Source of the DNA: Gonocerus acuteangulatus | Lineage: Eukaryota; Arthropoda; Insecta; Hemiptera; Coreidae | Length of the DNA: 64,000 nt | Assembly: GCA_946811695.1 (NCBI GenBank) | Contig: OX328126.1 | Coordinates: forward strand, 3,195,418 to 3,259,417 | Direction of reading: 5' to 3' | Shown here: piece by piece, positions 21,601-32,205 of the stretch | How the letters are laid out: each line of letters begins with the position of its first letter | How positions within the stretch are numbered: position 1 is the stretch's first letter | Program-made: the position numbers and the translations under genes | Notes under the pieces: generated by a model | What the model saw: the letters and a program-made list of their open reading frames with translations, nothing else | The model's database searches: none | Told to the model about the DNA's origin: nothing

Positions 21601-23060
21601 CTAAGATCATAGAGATGTGCGGCAGAGATATATCTAACTAGGGATAGGGAAGATACAGTGATTAACAGCTGATGGGTCTAAGATCATAGAGATGTGCGGC
21701 AGAGATATATCTAACTAGGGATAGGGAAGATACAGTGATTAACAGCTGATGGGTCTAGGATCATAGAGATGTGCGGCAGAGATATATCTAACTAGGGATA
21801 GGGAAGATACAGTGATTAACAGCTGATGGGTCTAGGATCATAGAGATGTGCGGCAGAGATATATCTAACTAGGGATAGGGAAGATACAGTGATTAACAGC
21901 TGATGGGTCTAGGATCATAGAGATGTGCGGCAGAGATATATCTAACTAGGGATAGGGAAGATACAGTGATTAACAGCTGATGGGTCTAGGATCATAGAGA
22001 TGTGCGGCAGAGATATATCTAACTAGGGATAGGGAAGATACAGTGATTAACAGCTGATGGGTCTAAGATCATAGAGATGTGCGGCAGAGATATATCTAAC
22101 TAGGGATAGGGAAGATACAGTGATTACCAGCTGATGGGTCTAGGATCATAGAGATGTGCGGCAGAGATATATCTAACTAGGGATAGGGAAGATACAGTGA
22201 TTAACAGCTGATGGGTCTAGGATCATAGAGATGTGCGGCAGAGATATATCTAACTAGGGATAGGGAAGATACAGTGATTAACAGCTGATGGGTCTAAGAT
22301 CATAGAGATGTGCGGCAGAGATATATCTAACTAGGGATAGGGAAGATACAGTGATTAACAGCTGATGGGTCTAAGATCATAGAGATGTGCGGCAGAGATA
22401 TATCTAACTAGGGATAGGGAAGATACAGTGATTAACAGCTGATGGGTCTAAGATCATAGAGATGTGCGGCAGAGATATATCTAACTAGGGATAGGGAAGA
22501 TACAGTGATTAACAGCTGATGGGTCTAGGATCATAGAGATGTGCGGCAGAGATATATCTAACTAGGGATAGGGAAGATACAGTGATTAACAGCTGATGGG
22601 TCTAGGATCATAGAGATGTGCGGCAGAGATATATCTAACTAGGGATAGGGAAGATACAGTGATTAACAGCTGATGGGTCTAGGATCATAGAGATGTGCGG
22701 CAGAGATATATCTAACTAGGGATAGGGAAGATACAGTGATTAACAGCTGATGGGTCTAGGATCATAGAGATGTGCGGCAGAGATATATCTAACTAGGGAT
22801 AGGGAAGATACAGTGATTAACAGCTGATGGGTCTAAGATCATAGAGATGTGCGGCAGAGATATATCTAACTAGGGATAGGAGAAGATACAGTGATTAACA
22901 GCTGATGGGTCTAAGATCATAGAGATGTGCGGCAGAGATATATCTAACTAGGGATAGGGAAGATACAGTGATTAACAGCTGATGGGTCTAAGATCATAGA
23001 GATGTGCGGCAGAGATATATCTAACTAGGGATAGGGAAGATACAGTGATTAACATCTGAT
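15604..23060. repeat. 77-bp satellite array, about 97 copies (7.45 kb)
   Basis: Monomer from TTAACAGCTGATGGGTCT to the next copy is 77 bp (e.g. AACAGCTG at 15744 and 15821). Each carries a perfect AGATATATCT palindrome. Diagnostic variants are GGATCAT/AGATCAT, GGGATAGGG/GGGAAAGGG, TTAAC/TTACC and a one-base insertion GGAGAAG. Two 66-bp units lacking TTAACAGCTGA occur at about 15671 and 16276, 605 bp apart. Variants recur in ordered runs, giving higher-order structure. Both edges decay quickly (GGCTGATGGTTCTATG on the left, AACATCTGATAGAAATAG on the right). Stops close every frame. Confidence 0.98.
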
Positions 23061-23640
23061 AGAAATAGAACTAACTCTGCAAACCATAAAATAGATAATA
23101 TGAAGTTGATTGCAGAGAATGTAGATAAAGAATCGCGCTAATTGAGCCAAAAAAAAAATTGTTGAGGTGGAAAGATTCTGGTGGTTAACAAACTTGACCT
23201 TTTCTATAACATAAAGATGTTTTTGAACGAAATATCAACAAAATTGGATCATTTTTGTTGTATCAAGACAGCAAAACGACAAATTATAAATATGTATTTA
23301 TTAATCCCGCTGAGTCTCCCAAATCTGATCTAATTGGGACGGAACCCTGCTGAGATTAGCGAAAATCCGGATCAGGTGGAGTTTTGTCATATAAAGCCAT
23401 ACTTTGCCTTAATGGGACGTTTTGAGCATCTGGCGTGTTAAGAATCAAAGCTACGAAGTTCTAGTCCTCTGCAATTTAAACCTTATTTTAGTGACTGTGA
23501 TCGGAGGTAAAATTTGTATTGGTGTGGGGGGGGGGGGGGGTACGTACGAATGGCTAAACATTGCTTCTTCAAGCAGTCAGCTGTGCTTGTTAATTGCTTC
23601 AAAAGAAGATCACTGACTGTATCTCCTAAATAATACGTTG
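23061..23640. other. Unassigned DNA with a RepA scrap and a poly-G run
   Basis: About 23162-23205 (GATTCTGGTGGTTAACAAAC) resembles RepA in minus sense. About 15 G residues run from 23526 to 23540. The 64-residue frame over the poly-G is not credible. Confidence 0.4.
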
Positions 23641-23644
23641 ATTT

Positions 23645-23875
23645 TTTTAATATAATTTAAATTCTAACGTCCATTTATTATTAACTAAGATTTTTAGGAC
23701 GGGTTATTTATAGGTTATCATCCTTTTCTAGCCAGGTTAAGGCTGATGTCTTCTCTTGTTTCTAAAAAAAAAAGCCACCACCCCATAGTGCGAATCAAAC
23801 CCACAATATTTGGCACGGAGTGTTAAGTGCTCACGCCTTAACTCTCACGGCAATCGGGCCTCCGGGGCCTGACGG
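23645..23875 (-). mobile_element. Second tRNA-derived SINE (SINE2)
   Basis: In minus sense a tRNA-like head (CCCGATTGCCGTGAGAG ... GTGGGTTTGATTCGCAC, a T-arm-like hairpin) precedes a body ending in GTCCTAAAAATCTTAG and GGACGTTAGAATTTAAA. The same head and body recur at 59950-60128, where the T-loop is the canonical TTCGATT. The head lacks a matching acceptor stem, so it is SINE-like rather than a tRNA gene. Confidence 0.65.
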
Positions 23876-23930
23876 GGTTGCTTCATGGTTTGTGTAAATA
23901 ATAAGATATGTGTAGAGAATATGAATTCTA

Positions 23931-25296
23931 CATAACGCACTAGTATTTCTAATGTGACACCACTCAAAATAAAACTCGACTGAAAATGTGTGACTCTTGC
24001 ATATGTAGATGGAATAGGATTAAGACAGGAAGAGTGATACAAGTTCCCTCTGGTGTAGAAGCTAGGTACATACACTCTTGCCTATGTAGATGGAATAGGA
24101 TTAAGACAGGAAGAGTGATACAAGTTCCCTCTGGTGTAGAAGCTCTGAAGCTAGGTACATACACTCTTGCCTATGTAGATGGAATAGCATTAAGACAGGA
24201 AGAGTGACACAAGTTCCCTCTGGTGTAGAAGCTCTGAAGCTAGGTACATACACTCATGCCTATGTAGATGGAATAGGATTAAGACAGGAAGAGTGATACA
24301 AGTTCCCTCTGGTGTAGAAGCTCTGAAGCTAGGTACATACACTCTTGCCTATGTAGATGGAATAGGATTAAGACAGGAAGAGTGATACAAGTACCCTCTG
24401 GTGTAGAAGCTCTGAAGCTAGGTACATACACTCTTGCCTATGTAGATGGAATAGGATTAAGACAGGAAGAGTGATACAAGTTCCCTCTGGTGTAGAAGCT
24501 CTGAAGCTAGGTACATACACTCTTGCCTATGTAGATGGAATAGCATTAAGACAGGAAGAGTGACACAAGTTCCCTCTGGTGTAGAAGCTCTGAAGCTAGG
24601 TACATACACTCATGCCTATGTAGATGGAATAGGATTAAGACAGGAAGAGTGATACAAGTTCCCTCTGGTGTAGAAGCTCTGAAGCTAGGTACATACACTC
24701 TTGCCTATGTAGATGGAATAGGATTAAGACAGGAAGGGTGACACAAGTACCCTCTGGTGTAGAAGCTCTGAAGCTAGGTACATACACTCTTGCCTATGTA
24801 GGGGTCTTAGGATTAAGACAGGAAGAGTGATACAAGTTCCCTCTGGTGTAGAAGCTCTGAAGCTAGGTACATACACTCTTGCCTATGTAGGGGTCTTAGG
24901 ATTAAGACAGGAAGAGTGATACAAGTTCCCTCTGGTGTAGAAGCTCTGAAGCTAGGTACATACACTCATGCCTATGTAGATGGAATAGCATTAAGACAGG
25001 AAGAGTGATACAAGTTCCCTCTGGTGTAGAAGCTCTGAAGCTAGGTACATACACTCATGCCTATGTAGATGGAATAGGATTAAGACAGGAAGAGTGATAC
25101 AAGTTCCCTCTGGTGTAGAAGCTCTGAAGCTAGGTACATACACTCTTGCCTATGTAGATGGAATAGGATTAAGACAGGAAGAGTGATACAAGTTCCCTCT
25201 GGTGTAGAAGCTCTGAAGCCGTCAGAACTATGTCGGTGTAAATAAAACCGATTTTTGAGTTGTGTCACTTTAGAAATACTAGTGCTATATGTGAGT
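23931..25296. mobile_element. Element A: terminal inverted repeats enclosing an 89-bp minisatellite
   Basis: Left end (about 23931-23985) has CACTAGTATTTCTAATGTG then ACACCACTCAAAATAAAAC. The right end (about 25235-25290) is the inverse: AATAAAACCGATTTTTGAG, GTTGTGTCACTTTAGAAATA, CTAGTG. Similarity continues outward through ACATA. The interior is almost entirely tandem array. Element B at 49.75-51.12 kb has the same ends. No transposase frame exists, so it is non-autonomous if mobile. Tandem-repeat-bearing non-autonomous elements are known in insects and molluscs. Confidence 0.7.
23990..25222. repeat. 89-bp minisatellite inside element A, about 14 copies
   Basis: Unit GAAGCTAGGTACATACACTC through GGTGTAGAAGCTCT is 89 bp (GAAGC at 24147 and 24236). 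Variants: GGAATAGGATT/GGAATAGCATT, GTGATAC/GTGACAC, CTCTTGCC/CTCATGCC, and AGATGGAATAGG replaced by AGGGGTCTTAGG in two neighbours. The first unit lacks GCTCTGAA. Confidence 0.95.
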
Positions 25297-25339
25297 AAAT
25301 TAGAGCTTGTTTTAATTTTATGTAAGGTAGTATTATGGA

Positions 25340-25479
25340 TTTTTAGCGCGGTTCCTCCCTCCCTTTATAGGGAGGAACCCCGCTTATAAGGTTGATCTCA
25401 TGAAACAATCCGGAAGTGCCGAATAGAAAATTTTGCGTTTCAGAACCCCTAGAGACCGAAAATAAAGATGGTTCAAATT

Positions 25480-25554
<75 letters not shown>

Positions 25555-26060
25555 GTGTTCGCGGTTTTCGGGCCCCCCCCCCTAATGGTCCGATTTTGAT
25601 GAAATTTGGTACGAAAATCTTTCGTCGTTGAGGTCAAGGTCGTTAACCAGTAGAATCCACCCACCGGTTTTTGGAGCGAATGTCGCGCGAAAAAAATCGT
25701 TCCGCTTACTTCATATGCTTGCAAGTACTCGTTGTATAGGCTTCTTGGGCTAGGAAAGCGAATGAAACCATTTTTAAGGCGATAGCTTTAACCGTTTTCG
25801 AGAAAATTGGAAAAATAGTTGGTAAATAACGTTTTTGGTTTTTGGTACTTAAAATCATGGGATTCAGTTGAAACATTTTCTGCATGTTCGGATTTTATCA
25901 AAACTAATATGTTAAACTTTTGGTTACGTTTGGAGTTAAGGAAGGGTTAGAATAAAATATTTTATTAACAGACATGAAAAGTTTAGGGAACTTCGTATAC
26001 TTTTATTAATATCTCGAACACGGTTGAGAAATTTTGATAAGTGGATAGAAACTATTTGAA
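25340..26060 (+). repeat. Dispersed repeat RepA with hairpin 5' end and internal (TA)n
   Basis: Opens with a GCGGTTCCTCCCT / AGGGAGGAACC hairpin, then CAATCCGGAAGTGCCGA, TTTCAGAACCCCTAGAGACC, a (TA)n tract at 25482-25550, GATGAAATTTGGTACGAAAA, TTCGTTAACCAG-like and TTGCAAGTACTCGTTGTAT boxes. Near-parallel copy at 32.75-33.64 kb, a shorter one at 57.89-58.52 kb and several inverted fragments. No protein is encoded. The class is unknown. Confidence 0.75.
25482..25550. repeat. (TA)n microsatellite within RepA
   Basis: Follows GGTTCAAATTTG exactly as in the 32.89-kb copy; the 57.9-kb copy has no TA at this spot. Confidence 0.95.
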
Positions 26061-26071
26061 GGCATATATAT

Positions 26072-26072
<1 letters not shown>

Positions 26073-26118
<46 letters not shown>

Positions 26119-26158
26119 GGAATATATTATTATATATATATATATATATATATATATT
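26073..26158. repeat. (TA)n microsatellite with short interruption
   Basis: Two TA blocks around ATTATGGAATATATTA. Reading frames across it are artefacts. Confidence 0.95.
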
Positions 26159-26204
26159 TTATGGAGATGAGATTGATGGGCACTAAATTTTTTATCTTCT
26201 TGCA

Positions 26205-26408
26205 TAGTCGTTCGAGGGTTGGTTCGGGGTCCCAGAACATTCCAAGGCCCACGTAGTCTTTGATTAATTTAAGTTTTACCTAAGTAATGGGAAACCATGC
26301 GGCTGGAGCCTATTACTGACCATCGTATCTCCCTGTGTGCCTTAATGCCAAGAATCATATTCCTCTACTGTATCTGCCTCTCTAGGTCCTCGTTACCATT
26401 CATGAGAC

Positions 26409-26420
<12 letters not shown>
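26205..26420 (+). mobile_element. SINE1 copy (head-truncated) with (TA)n tail
   Basis: GTCGTTCGAGGGTTGG, GGGTCCCAGAACATTCCAAG, TATTACTGACCATCGTATCT, AATCATATTCCTCTACTGTA and CTCTAGGTCCTCGTTACC match the SINE1 body in order. It runs directly into the (TA)n tract that follows. Confidence 0.75.
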
Positions 26421-26478
<58 letters not shown>

Positions 26479-26484
26479 GGTATA

Positions 26485-26538
<54 letters not shown>

Positions 26539-26568
26539 GGTATATATTTATATATATATATATATATA
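26420..26568. repeat. (TA)n tail, with an internal duplicated block
   Basis: TA array in which TACATATAGGTATATATTTA occurs twice, 60 bp apart (about 26471 and 26531), showing the tract itself has undergone tandem duplication. Confidence 0.9.
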
Positions 26569-26570
26569 CG

Positions 26571-26894
26571 TATTTTTCAATAGTTATTTTAATGAGCCCT
26601 ATAAATTTACTGTGGTATTGACAAATATTTATGTCTAATGAACATAAAAATTTGTACTTAAGTATTTTATTGAACTCAAACGAATTTAATCGATTTTACC
26701 GGTTCCTGATAATGATGAATTATATACCAGAAGGAATAACTAATATTGTACGACAAAAAAATGAACCAAACCAATACTATAGGTAACTATACACATTATG
26801 GTAGAGATCAAAAAATAAAACCTGATTAGTAAAACATACGAGTAGATGTTTGAAAGAAAAACTCAGAAATACAAAAAGAAAAATATCAACAGAA
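26571..26894. other. Unassigned A+T-rich DNA
   Basis: Nothing supported. Confidence 0.5.
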
Positions 26895-27160
26895 TTATCG
26901 TGTTATTTTCATTTCTGTTTATTTTTTCAATCCGCAGAGATATGTTTGCTTCTGTTTGTTAATCGAAACAGGTGAGCCTAAATTCTAGCTTTGGACTGGT
27001 GTTGATGACACGAAGCGTGGATTTAATCGCCAGCCGGAGCCAACAATTATAAACAACTTAGTAAATAATTGATTGTCCTTCGTAAATCCTAATTCTCAAT
27101 AATTGTACCTTATTAATTTCCAAGATGTCGGCAACAAACTCAAATCAAAACATATTGGCA
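26895..27160 (+). repeat. Dispersed repeat RepD
   Basis: About 265 bp matching 46655-46930 in reverse, with a few mismatches by eye, e.g. GATGACACGAAGCGTGGATT and GTAAATCCTAATTCTCAATA. The two copies are 20 kb apart in opposite orientation. Class unknown. Confidence 0.8.
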
Positions 27161-27547
27161 AAACTTGAAAAAATCGACTATTTGCAAGAATATTTAAAGT
27201 AGAAACACCAGTCACAAAAATTTGAAAATATGAGACAATTTGATCACATGTCCATGATGCGTTCCCCATAGAGGTTAGTGATCTGAATAGAATTTTTATA
27301 TGTCGATGTTTTAAATCGATCTCTGAGGTCTGATATTTTTAAAGGATCGATCTCCAAGCGCCGATCTTTTAAAGAATCGATCTATCTAGAATACCGTCAA
27401 ATAAAGGATTTATTTCAAATATTCCAATAGTTAATCTCACCTCTTGTTACTCAATCTCATTTCTATTATTGAACTGAAGAATAAATTGTCCTAAATGTGA
27501 AGTGTCCTAAATCCAGTACCAGACTTTTAGTACAACAATAACATGAT
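27161..27547. other. Unassigned DNA
   Basis: Contains short ATCGATC-rich repeats (AAGGATCGATCTCC, AAGAATCGATCTATC) near 27340-27385. Nothing further. Confidence 0.4.
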
Positions 27548-27797
27548 ACAACTACTATAGTTTCTCCAACTAAAGGCAAAAAGGGAATATAATAATAACC
27601 AAGTTTCAAACTGTGTTATTAACCATATTATACAACTACTATAGTTTCTCCAACTAAAGGCAACAAGGGAATATAATAATAACCAAGTTTCAAACTCTGT
27701 TATTAACCATATTATACAACTACTATAGTTTCTCCAACTAAAGGCAACAAGGGAATATAATAATAACCAAGTTTCAAACTGTGTTATTAACCATTTT
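27548..27797. repeat. 84-bp tandem repeat, 3 copies
   Basis: ACAACTACTATAGTTTCTCC starts at 27548, 27632 and 27716; copies are almost identical. Confidence 0.95.
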
Positions 27798-27844
27798 TAA
27801 ATTGTGTTTGTATAATTGCTAAACTCTGCTTGTATAACCATTTT

Positions 27845-27882
27845 TTCACTATTATGATTATTTTCATAATCATAATAGTGAA
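27845..27882. repeat. Perfect 17-bp-arm palindrome
   Basis: TTCACTATTATGATTAT at 27845-27861 and its exact reverse complement at 27866-27882, spacer TTTC. Confidence 0.9.
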
Positions 27883-28130
27883 TATTATTATCTTTTTATA
27901 AACATATATATTTATTAATACCCATATATTTCAGCATGATGTAACAGGAGTAGTTTCATTCTATATTATTTTTGATGAAAAATAGCCTTTAATATTTCTA
28001 CTTATAGTTTTCAGATATATTTTTCGTATTGTCAAGAATTCAAATCGAATTATTTAAGTCGAATCGTAGTTGTAATGGCTGATTATCGAATAATGGGCGA
28101 AAACAAATTTTCATTATACTGCATCAAAAA

Positions 28131-28345
28131 ACATGTGTTTTCAATACTCGGTTTGAGTCCGTAAAATAGTACTTTTCGGCCTAGGCCTGAAACATCTTTT
28201 TGGCCCGCTAACCTTACCTGCTACTAATAAACATGTGTTTTCAATACTCGGTTTGAGTCCGTAAAATAGTACTTTTCAGGCCTAGGCCCGAAAAATCTTT
28301 TTGGTCCGCTAACCTGACCTGCTACTAATAAACATGTGTTATGTG
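28131..28345. repeat. About 100-bp tandem repeat, 2 copies plus a stub
   Basis: ACATGTGTTTTCAATACTCG starts at 28131 and 28231, and a third partial start is at 28332. It includes near-palindromic CGGCCTAGGCCTG / CAGGCCTAGGCCCG. Confidence 0.85.
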
Positions 28346-28568
28346 TTAATGTGTACTATTAATGTAATGTTAATGTGTACTATTAATGTAAATGTATAAG
28401 TACTTTTCTTCTATTATAGGTTAATAAACTGATGTTTTTTTTTAAAAAAATAAAAAAAGGTGTCAATTTAATTTCTTTTACTGTATCTTTAAGTTATTAA
28501 TGAAATATAAAAGGGTTTTAATGTACTCAAGTATGAGCAGTATAATGGAAAGTATTGTTCATAACACC

Positions 28569-28629
28569 TACCAAAAGTGTGTTTTCGGTGCTTGGTCTAA
28601 TTCCGCACCGAAAACAACCACTTTTGGTA
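28569..28629. repeat. Long imperfect hairpin
   Basis: ACCAAAAGTGTGTTTTCGGT on the left pairs with ACCGAAAACAACCACTTTTG on the right, around CTTGGTCTAATTCCG. The wording resembles the adjacent 100-bp repeat. Confidence 0.75.
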
Positions 28630-28655
28630 CTATTGATGAAAATAACTATTTTCGC

Positions 28656-28656
<1 letters not shown>

Positions 28657-28704
<48 letters not shown>
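28657..28704. repeat. Poly-A run of about 48
   Basis: Uninterrupted A tract. Could be a retroposed tail, but nothing upstream reads as a retroelement or processed transcript. Confidence 0.9.
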
Positions 28705-28707
<3 letters not shown>

Positions 28708-29834
28708 GGGACAGGAACAATTTCTGAAAGGACAGCACAAGAATTTTTGTCTGTGAAAATTGTTTGTTAAAATTTTCCCGCTCTGGAGCAGGACGGTCTG
28801 ACTTGCCAGAATGTCGCTTGAATGTTTTGGTTAATGAGAAGCTCGAGAAACAATGCGAAGAATTGCCAGTGCGTGATAGTGAAAGCAGAATGAAAATGAA
28901 ACACAAGAATCGCAAGAATTTATGCATCAAGCCAACACATATATACCTCATCTTCTTTCTTTGGTGCTCAGAATATCACACTATGAAGATTTGAAGTCAG
29001 TATTCAAAATCATGAGAATTTAGAGCCAGAGAGCGGGGGGATCCAATCAAAAAATATCCTTTCAACTTTTAATGTACCTAAAAAAAATATTTAATCCAGA
29101 CACGATTTATTGTTATTCGCCTTTCACTCTCCACTATTGCTCACACCACAGAGCAATATTTTTTCCTCTAGAACCACAAGAATGAAAGAAAACTGGTAGA
29201 CTTTCACGAGACCTTTTCAAACTACGTGCGTAAAATACATGCTGTTCTTTTTATTTTACAATCTTAGGAGAACATTCTATTTTTGTTAGTTGCTTTTTTT
29301 TAATTATAGGAATAAAATACTACCAATAATGATTTTCAAAGTCAATTGTGTGATTATTTTAAAATTACTTCCTTTGATACAAAAAAAGTTTTTCCTAGAA
29401 CCGTAATTAAGGACATTCCAAAACAGAGTTCCCGCAGGAGCTCCGATAGTTTTTTTTTTTTTTTATTTTTATTTTTTTTTTTTTTAATAACTTATTATAA
29501 ATAATAATAATAAATTATGAGTTATGATGGTGCCATTTTTATTTATTTATTTATATTATAAAATATCATCAAATGACCCCTCGACCTATACCGAGTTTTG
29601 TTGTAGTATAATAAAAATTACGGCCGTTATGTGAGAATTGGTAATTTGGGTCCGAAGGGATATAATTATAGATGAACCGAAATGGTATATAAGAAATTTC
29701 GAGCGAAAATACAAAACGTACAGCGTTGGCTTATCATGCTATAAAATATAAACATAGTTTCGATTTTGAAAATATTAGCACATTAGGTAAAGATAGAATT
29801 AGAATGAAAAGAAGAATTAAGGAAAATATCCATA
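28705..29834. other. Unassigned A+T-rich DNA
   Basis: T-rich and TTTATTTATTTA tracts at about 29450-29560 look like a reversed LINE tail (ATAAATAAATAAAAATGGC in minus sense), without an attached body. The frames at 28646-28994 are not recognisable. Confidence 0.35.
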
Positions 29835-29907
29835 TCATAATACCAAACAGGTGAAGAATAACCCTTCAAAAATTTTTCAAACTTTCCATTTATTCCTCCA
29901 TCACAAC

Positions 29908-29934
29908 GTTTCGGACACACAGGTCCATCCTCAG
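29908..29934 (-). ncRNA. Hammerhead-ribozyme-like motif in the Penelope-like 3' end
   Basis: Minus sense: CTGAGGA, one extra T, stem II GGAC-ctgtgt-GTCC, GAAAC. The following ACGTTGTGATGGAGGAATAAA aligns with the best copy at 9.54 kb, but stem III is broken and the U16.1 equivalent is G, so this copy is probably inactive. It directly links the motif to an identified Penelope-like element. Confidence 0.6.
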
Positions 29935-30362
29935 GCAATCTACAATATTATATTAATTTCAGACATTACATCCTCCAAAACTATTTACTAAATTTTATTG
30001 TCATAATTTTAAACTCACCATGTCCTGTTCATTACTCTAGTTACACTAAACAGTCATACAATAAATAAACATGATTCCTGTAAGGAACCAAGTCAAAATT
30101 CCACCTACATCAAACACTCATTATCACAGCCATATTAGACTTTATCAAGCTTCCTAGGCCTATTATATTTGGTATAACTAAAAACTAAATTAAAACATTA
30201 AAATTCAATTAGTCAAAATATATAATAAATTATGTATAACATATCACAGACAAATTGTGTAATCTCTACTTAACATTTGTTTTATTACCATATTTAATAT
30301 ACAATACACTGAGGTATGTAACCCAGATATTTAAACTGTGAAAGTAATCTGTTACACTGTCA

Positions 30363-31259
30363 TCAAAAATTAATTTTATTTAATATGTCAACATAATGTT
30401 GTCCTATACCTTTAACATCTGTTTTGTAATTAATGGTTCTATTGATATTTTTAGTAATGTAAATTGATTCAGTAAATTTTCTAGCTTTATTATCACTAAC
30501 AGTTTTTAAAATCTTAACATTGTCATAATCAAACTTATGCTGTTTGGTGATAGCATGATTTGCCAATGCTGTGGTATTGACATTTTTACTATTATTGCAA
30601 TTATAAATGTGTTGTTTTAACCTATTTTTTAAATTTTGGGAAGTTTCCCCTATGTAACATTTATCTATGCATTGCTTGCAATTAATTTGATAAATCACAT
30701 TTTGTTTATTTATACTATTTATTCTATCTTTCATATTACTTAATGCATTTGTTATTTTATTATCATTATAAAGACCAATCTTTAAATTAGTATGGTCATA
30801 CTTCTTTAATCCTTTCCTTATTTTTTCAGTTAAACCAGGAATATATTTTAATTTATGAGCTATATTATTACCCATTACATTACACTGCTCTCTACTAGTA
30901 TTTTCTCCATTCTCTTCAATAGTTTTGTTTAATAGTTTAAAATAATCAGTTATTAAATTAGGCTTATTATCATTGGATCTCACCTTAAATTTGCATGCTT
31001 GTGTTATTAGTTTCTCTTGTGATTCCTGTATTATGGTTGGACTACTCTTTGTATTATTACTAATTTTATTGAACCATAGTTTATTTATTAGCTTTAATGG
31101 ATAAAAATTGTCCACTAGTATTTTATAAATTTTCCCTTTTATTTCTTTCAAGTATATACTATCTGTTATATTTATAGCTGTGTTAATCAAATTTTTAGCT
31201 GTATTAATTATTTGAGTTTTAGGATGATTTGAATTAAAATTTAAAATACGGGAGCTACC
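30363..31259 (-). pseudogene. Penelope-like element C-terminus with GIY-YIG endonuclease (partial)
   Basis: An uninterrupted frame, longer than its first in-frame start-like codon: it can be read from 31259 as GSSRILNFNSNHPKTQ, a Penelope-type end of reverse transcriptase, through to a stop at 30363. Numbering from the TTG at 31190: the endonuclease begins at VIYQINC (165-171); the Penelope-specific Cys pair CKQC is at 171-174 and is completed by NHAITKQH (211-218) to give a CCHH site. YIG is at 179-181, R190 and H194 follow, and the catalytic glutamate is probably E241 in FTESIY. All hallmark residues are present, so this domain looks intact. It nicks target DNA in family members. The protein is truncated at its N-terminus, so the copy cannot move by itself. 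Confidence 0.85.
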
Positions 31260-31686
31260 AGTCCAACCATAATACAGGAATCACAAGAGAAACTAATAAC
31301 ACAAGCATGCAAATTTAAGGTGAGATCCAATGATAATAAGCCTAATTTAATAACTGATTATTTTAAACTATTAAACAAAACTATTGAAGAGAATGGAGAA
31401 AATACTAGTAGAGAGCAGTGTAATGTAATGGGTAATAATATAGCTCATAAATTAAAATATATTCCTGGTTTATCTGAAAAAATAAGGAAAGGATTAAAGA
31501 AGTATGACCATACTAATTTAAAGATTGGTCTTTATAATGATAATAAAATAACAAATGCATTAAGTAATATGAAAGATAGAATAAATAGTATAAATAAACA
31601 AAATGTGATTTATCAAATTAATTGTAAGCAATGCATAGATAAATGTTACATAGGGGAAACTTCCCAAAATTTAAAAAATAGGTTAA
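31260..31686 (+). pseudogene. Inverted partial copy of the Penelope-like ORF
   Basis: A 427-bp exact-length mirror of 30617-31043 with at least one substitution (PGLS for PGLT) and no indel seen. It starts at the codons for SPTIIQES and ends just after the YIG...LKNRL part of the endonuclease, so the catalytic C-terminal half is lost. It then runs into GCCTACCACGAAG. The 216-bp spacer 31044-31259 is the single-copy part of the first element. The head-to-head arrangement is typical of aberrant Penelope-like insertions. Confidence 0.85.
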
Positions 31687-31792
31687 TTCCGCCTACCACG
31701 AAGATAAGGAAATTCCTTTAGTTTTGAATTAAAGAAAGCTAACAGCTCGTTTTTCACTTCATCCACTGAATCCATGTTCGTACGGTTTAATG

Positions 31793-31944
31793 CAGCGGTT
31801 TCGAAACTGTGGGGCGCGCCCCCCTAGGGGGGCGCAGGAGTTTTCACAGACAGCTGCGTTGTTGTGAGGAGACAAGCGCCGGCGAGGGCACGGAAACGGG
31901 GGGGGGGGAAGGAGGCCCAGGTGCAAAAAGTTTGTAAACTGCTG
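31793..31944. mobile_element. 152-bp hAT-type MITE with 8-bp TSD
   Basis: Inverted ends CAGCGGTTTCGAAACTG and, reversed, CAGCAGTTTACAAACTT, both starting CAG as in hAT elements. Flanking 8-mers GTTTAATG (31785-31792) and GTTTGATG (31945-31952) match at seven of eight positions. The inside is G+C-rich with a GCGCCCCCCTAGGGGGGCGC palindrome, much like widespread non-autonomous hAT families. The minus frames here are not genes. Confidence 0.85.
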
Positions 31945-31952
31945 GTTTGATG

Positions 31953-32205
31953 AATGTCGAAGACTGAGGAAAATTTGTCGATAAGTTGAAGCAGTATTTT
32001 CTCCTTTATACAATTCCCTAAGCATAACATGTTGTAAGCGGTGTCTTGGGAGATACATTTCGAATTAAATTCCAGAATACCTGTGTTTCACCAACCTAAC
32101 TAATAACTAAACTAATGCATGATAAATACAAGTGTATTTAATCCTATAATAAACAAAACATTTACACAAAAATAAGGAAGGAACATAAACAGAGAGAATA
32201 TGAAA
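31953..32205. other. Unassigned DNA
   Basis: Nothing supported. Confidence 0.5.

Larger units (their letters stand above)
29835..31259 (-). mobile_element. Penelope-like element, 5'-truncated copy
   Basis: In minus sense the element enters at 31259 within the end of the reverse transcriptase/linker, carries the endonuclease ORF to 30363, then about 520 bp of 3' region. That region contains a hammerhead-like core at 29908-29934 and ends with GGGTTATTCTTCACC near 29850. The same terminal box is seen in the inverted pair at 9.44-9.65 kb. The core reverse transcriptase is not in the window. At 31260 the sequence switches to an inverted copy. Confidence 0.8.

Noticed and set aside
15604..23060. 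CRISPR-like or hammerhead-satellite interpretation of the 77-bp array
   Set aside because: Monomers abut with no unique spacers, so not CRISPR; CTGATGG is present but no CTGANGA and no GAAA partner, so no hammerhead.
23845..25268. Frames within element A (62-76 residues)
   Set aside because: They follow the 89-bp minisatellite and break at its unit boundaries.
25340..25390. Helitron 3' end (hairpin followed by CTAA)
   Set aside because: In reverse sense the hairpin is followed by CTAAAAA, but the base after CTAA is not T in the copies seen and no TC start was found.
28500..28994. Four frames around the poly-A run
   Set aside because: Lys- or Phe-rich translations of the homopolymer with unrecognisable ends.
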